Positions 15,849 through 18,527 of a stretch of 18,527 nt of DNA are shown here, piece by piece. Below the pieces are notes generated by a model. The model was not told where the DNA came from. It saw only the letters and a list, made by a program, of their open reading frames with translations, and did no database searches. Source of the DNA: Hennigella sp045599065 (GTDB taxonomy: Bacteria; Bacillota_I; Bacilli_A; Mycoplasmatales; Mycoplasmoidaceae); contig JAZRVJ010000019.1 of assembly GCA_045599065.1 (NCBI GenBank), positions 1 through 18,527 of the forward strand. Reading direction: 5' to 3'. Position numbers and translations under genes: made by a program. Position 1 is the first letter of the stretch. Each line of letters begins with the position of its first letter.

Positions 15849-17470
15849 TATTTAGTACCTCCTTTCTCAACAGTCTTTGGTCCTGTTCTCATTAAGAATT
15901 GACCAATTTGTTGTCTGTTTGTTTTTGTCTTTATAGCATCCATAACAATCTTGCCATGGTCCATAACAACAACTCTTGAAGCAATCTTTAAGATTTCATC
16001 AAGTTCATAAGAGATTAAAACAACAGCTTTACCCCTTCTTGCTTCAGCAAGAATATATTCATGAATAACATTGATAGCACCAATGTCAAGACCTCTTGTT
16101 GGTTGAACAAGAACAATAATGTTGTGTTTCTTTGTTAATTCTCTTGCAACAACAACCTTTTGTTGATTACCACCAGATAATGATCTAAAGATGGCATTAC
16201 CTTTATTAGCACCTAAGATGTTAAACTTTGAACACAAACTGTTAGCATTCAAACCAATTTCTCTTAATTTTAAGAAACCTAATTTTGAGAACAAGTTGTC
16301 ATCAATTTGATTTGAAACTAAGTTAAATGCTACTGTTTCGTCAAGAATACAGCCATATTTATGTCTATCTTCTGGAACGTGCGATATTCCTAATTTAGAT
16401 ATTGTTTTAGGTGTTTGTTTAGTGATGTCGATGTCTAGACCTGACATGTGATAAACAATTTTGCCTTTATCAGGGTGTTGAATGCCTGCAATAGCTAATG
16501 CTAATTCAGATTGGCCATTACCTTCAATTCCTGCAATACCAACAATTTCGCCTGAATAAACATCAAGTGATAAATCATATATTGCTGGAATTCTTTTATC
16601 AGTATGTTTGTGCATTGAAAGATTTTTGATTTTCAATACTGGATCAGATCTGTTACCGAAGTTTAATAAGTTTGGATTTTCAACAATCTTCTTACCAACA
16701 ATGTATTCAACTAGTTTTTCAGTAGTGATATCTTTGATATCATGTGTTCCTACTGACATACCTTTTCTTAATACAGTAACTGTATCAGCAACTTCTAATA
16801 CTTCATTAAGTTTGTGAGTAATAAGAATAATTGTTTTCCCTTGTTTTTTAAGCGTTCTTAACATATCAAGGAAACCAGCGATTTCATCGTCAGACAAAAC
16901 AGCAGTAGGTTCGTCGAAGATTAGAATGTCTGCCCCTCTAAATAGAAGCTTGATAATTTCAACTTTTTGTTGTGTACCAACAGACGCATCAGCTGTTTTT
17001 TCTTTTAGATTAATGTTAAAACCATATTGATGACATATTTTTTCAACACGTTCAATAGCAGGTTTTTCATCTAAAAAACCAGCTTTAGTAGTTTCAGCAC
17101 CTAGCATAATGTTTTGCAATAAACTAAATGCTAATACCAACTTAAAGTGTTGGTGAACCATTCCTAAACCGGCAGCATTTGCTTGCATAGCATTTTTGAA
17201 GTCTACTTTTTTACCTTTAACATAAACTTCACCACTATCTTGTTTATACAAACCGAATAAGATTGACATTAATGTAGATTTTCCAGCACCGTTTTCGCCA
17301 CAGATTGCATGTATTTCATTGTATTTAACGGCAATATCTACATTTGAGTTAGCAATAATTTTCCCGCCTAAGAAGGTTTTTGTAACTTTCTTCATTTCAA
17401 TAGCATACTTGCCTTTTGGAGCAGAGGAAGTAGCAACAGTTTTTTTATTTTTTCTTTTAAATAATCCCAT
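15848..17470 (-). CDS. Nucleoside ABC transporter ATP-binding protein (two ATPase domains)
   Basis: Cytoplasmic motor of the importer, YufO/NupO or RbsA-like, with two fused nucleotide-binding domains in 540 residues. Domain 1: Walker A GENGAGKS at 58-65, Q-loop Gln107, signature SVGTQQ at 163-168, Walker B ILIFDEP at 182-188, switch His219. Domain 2: degenerate Walker A GIEGNGQS at 314-321, VPEDRH at 365-370, signature LSGGNQQ at 431-437, and VLVQPTRGLD at 453-462 where the catalytic Glu is replaced by Gln-Pro. Asymmetry of this kind is normal for the family, which hydrolyses ATP mainly at one site. AGGAAGG precedes the ATG by eight bases. The gene follows the binding protein and leads the two permeases. 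Confidence 0.95.
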   Translation of the reverse strand: MGLFKRKNKKTVATSSAPKGKYAIEMKKVTKTFLGGKIIANSNVDIAVKYNEIHAICGENGAGKSTLMSILFGLYKQDSGEVYVKGKKVDFKNAMQANAAGLGMVHQHFKLVLAFSLLQNIMLGAETTKAGFLDEKPAIERVEKICHQYGFNINLKEKTADASVGTQQKVEIIKLLFRGADILIFDEPTAVLSDDEIAGFLDMLRTLKKQGKTIILITHKLNEVLEVADTVTVLRKGMSVGTHDIKDITTEKLVEYIVGKKIVENPNLLNFGNRSDPVLKIKNLSMHKHTDKRIPAIYDLSLDVYSGEIVGIAGIEGNGQSELALAIAGIQHPDKGKIVYHMSGLDIDITKQTPKTISKLGISHVPEDRHKYGCILDETVAFNLVSNQIDDNLFSKLGFLKLREIGLNANSLCSKFNILGANKGNAIFRSLSGGNQQKVVVARELTKKHNIIVLVQPTRGLDIGAINVIHEYILAEARRGKAVVLISYELDEILKIASRVVVMDHGKIVMDAIKTKTNRQQIGQFLMRTGPKTVEKGGTK

Positions 17471-17482
17471 TGTTGAACCTTC

Positions 17483-18527
17483 CTAACTCATATAGTACAT
17501 GTTGTACTTCAACCAATCAAGAATTGTGGCTGATTGTGCTTCAGTAGCTATTTCTGGATGCCACTTTTCTGCTTCTTCCTCACTTTGTGGGAGAGCTAAT
17601 GTAATTTCTTCTGGGAAATTTAGCATTGCTATATCTGGGTCAGCAAGAACTGAACCTAAAATAGAGATAACATGTGAATAATTAGAATACATTGCAGTTG
17701 GAATTAATTCCCCTTCTCCGCCTGTAATATACTTCTTAAATGTAACAACACCTGTCATTCCAGCTTGTTTTTCTTCTTCAGTAAGAGAGAACTTGGTTAC
17801 GTTGTCATAGAAGTCCTTCATACTTGGGATTGGTTGTCCACTCGCATCAAACCAATGTTGTTTTTCAAAATATTTGTTAACTGCATTAAACCAAATCACT
17901 TCAAATGATGCGCTATGTTTTTCCAATATCATTTCAACATGAGATAGTGCTTCAATTAAATAAGCTCAACCGTCCCACGAAACTGAAACTAAACCATTTT
18001 GAATGTTACCACATGTTTGATATCCAACATTACATACAGCAACATCTGGATCTGGTGAGGTTGGATCGTTAGGATCAGGGATGTCAAAGTTGAGGTTGTT
18101 AGCACATAAATATGCAATTCTTTCAGTGACGGATGCCATATCTTTAACAGCCGAGAACTTGATAATACCATCTGAATATTCAGGTCGTGAATCATCTAAA
18201 CCATATGATTGATCTTCAAAATCAGGATTTCTAAAGTTCCTTTGGTTGTCACCATCTTCCATTGCAGCATCAACACCAATTACTATGCAATTGCTATTTT
18301 GGTTATAAACTTCTTGCACAGTATCAGTAGTTTGAGAGCCAGCAACAGGTAGTATAGCAGATACACCACGGTTAAGCAATTGTTTTGTAATACCAATTGC
18401 ATCGCCAGGGGCAAACGAGCCCGTGAAATTAGTACCAAAGTCTCCTAATTTAGCAATGTGAATTTTATATTCATTGTAAACTAAACTATCGTTATAGGTA
18501 GAGCCAATTAATTCTTCTTTCCTTTGT
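17483..18527 (-). CDS. BMP-family nucleoside-binding lipoprotein (N-terminus outside window)
   Basis: Extracytoplasmic substrate-binding component of the nucleoside ABC importer, of the basic membrane protein / PnrA type. 347 residues from the C-terminal side are visible; the start and signal lie beyond the window end. Family-like stretches are KLGDFGTNFTGSFAPGDAI, GVSAILPVAGSQTTDTVQEV, CIVIGVDAAMEDGD, and the later CNVGYQTCGNIQNGLVSVSWDG. The last about 140 residues (from the TGA-encoded Trp) are acidic and less typical. The gene stops 12 bases before the ATPase start and would be the first or an early gene of the operon. PnrA-type proteins bind purine and other nucleosides; ligand specificity cannot be read here. 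Confidence 0.82.

Noticed and set aside
1..18527. CRISPR arrays, insertion sequences, prophage or restriction-modification genes
   Set aside because: No spaced direct repeats, transposase or integrase motifs, or methylase motifs were found in the translated frames; the gene content is housekeeping, transport and lipoproteins.

Overview
The window is an AT-rich stretch of a mollicute (Mycoplasma-type) chromosome. In-frame TGA codons fall at conserved tryptophan positions in many genes (SSB, uracil-DNA glycosylase, DnaB, Prp, ABC permeases, APC transporters). With TGA read as Trp (genetic code 4), fragmented frames fuse into full-length genes, so the breaks are not frameshifts. Two 'LTSC' lipoprotein signals and many 0-8 bp gene junctions fit the same picture. 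I do not name a species. All genes are on the minus strand except one membrane protein and one tRNA on the plus strand.

Layout. (1) 1-2734: two tandem paralogous APC amino-acid permeases, the first cut by the window edge, separated by a terminator. (2) 2781-3737: a plus-strand YwaF-like membrane protein, divergent from the permeases and meeting uracil-DNA glycosylase (ung, 3738-4379) stop to stop. (3) 9254 down to 4412: the replication/ribosome operon rpsF-ssb-rpsR-rplI-dnaB, extended by a 608-residue lipoprotein gene whose ribosome binding site lies in the end of dnaB. (4) 9446-9521: tRNA-Thr(UGU) on the plus strand with a terminator shared with the facing operon. (5) 10302 down to 9558: two overlapping genes, a 71-residue protein with a cysteine motif on each side of a hydrophobic segment, and a four-helix membrane protein, neither recognised. 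(6) 11248 down to 10356: rplU-prp-rpmA, in which L27 carries the N-terminal extension that the Prp protease removes, preceded by a likely L21 leader. (7) 18527 down to 11400: a nucleoside-uptake operon made of a BMP-family substrate-binding lipoprotein (partial), a double-ATPase ABC protein, two permeases, upp (uracil phosphoribosyltransferase) and a leucine-rich-repeat lipoprotein.

The last operon would import nucleosides and salvage uracil to UMP, which matters for organisms that commonly lack pyrimidine synthesis. Its terminal surface LRR lipoprotein and the lipoprotein after dnaB are both housekeeping transcripts carrying a surface protein at the 3' end. Control elements visible are perfect -10 boxes, Rho-independent terminators (three with the stop codon inside the stem), and candidate leaders of rpsF and rplU. 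No gene-free stretch exceeds 300 bases. I saw no CRISPR array, insertion sequence, integrase or restriction system, and nothing that clearly amounts to a new multi-gene system. The least explained items are the cysteine/membrane gene pair, the SSB tail and the lipoproteins appended to housekeeping operons.
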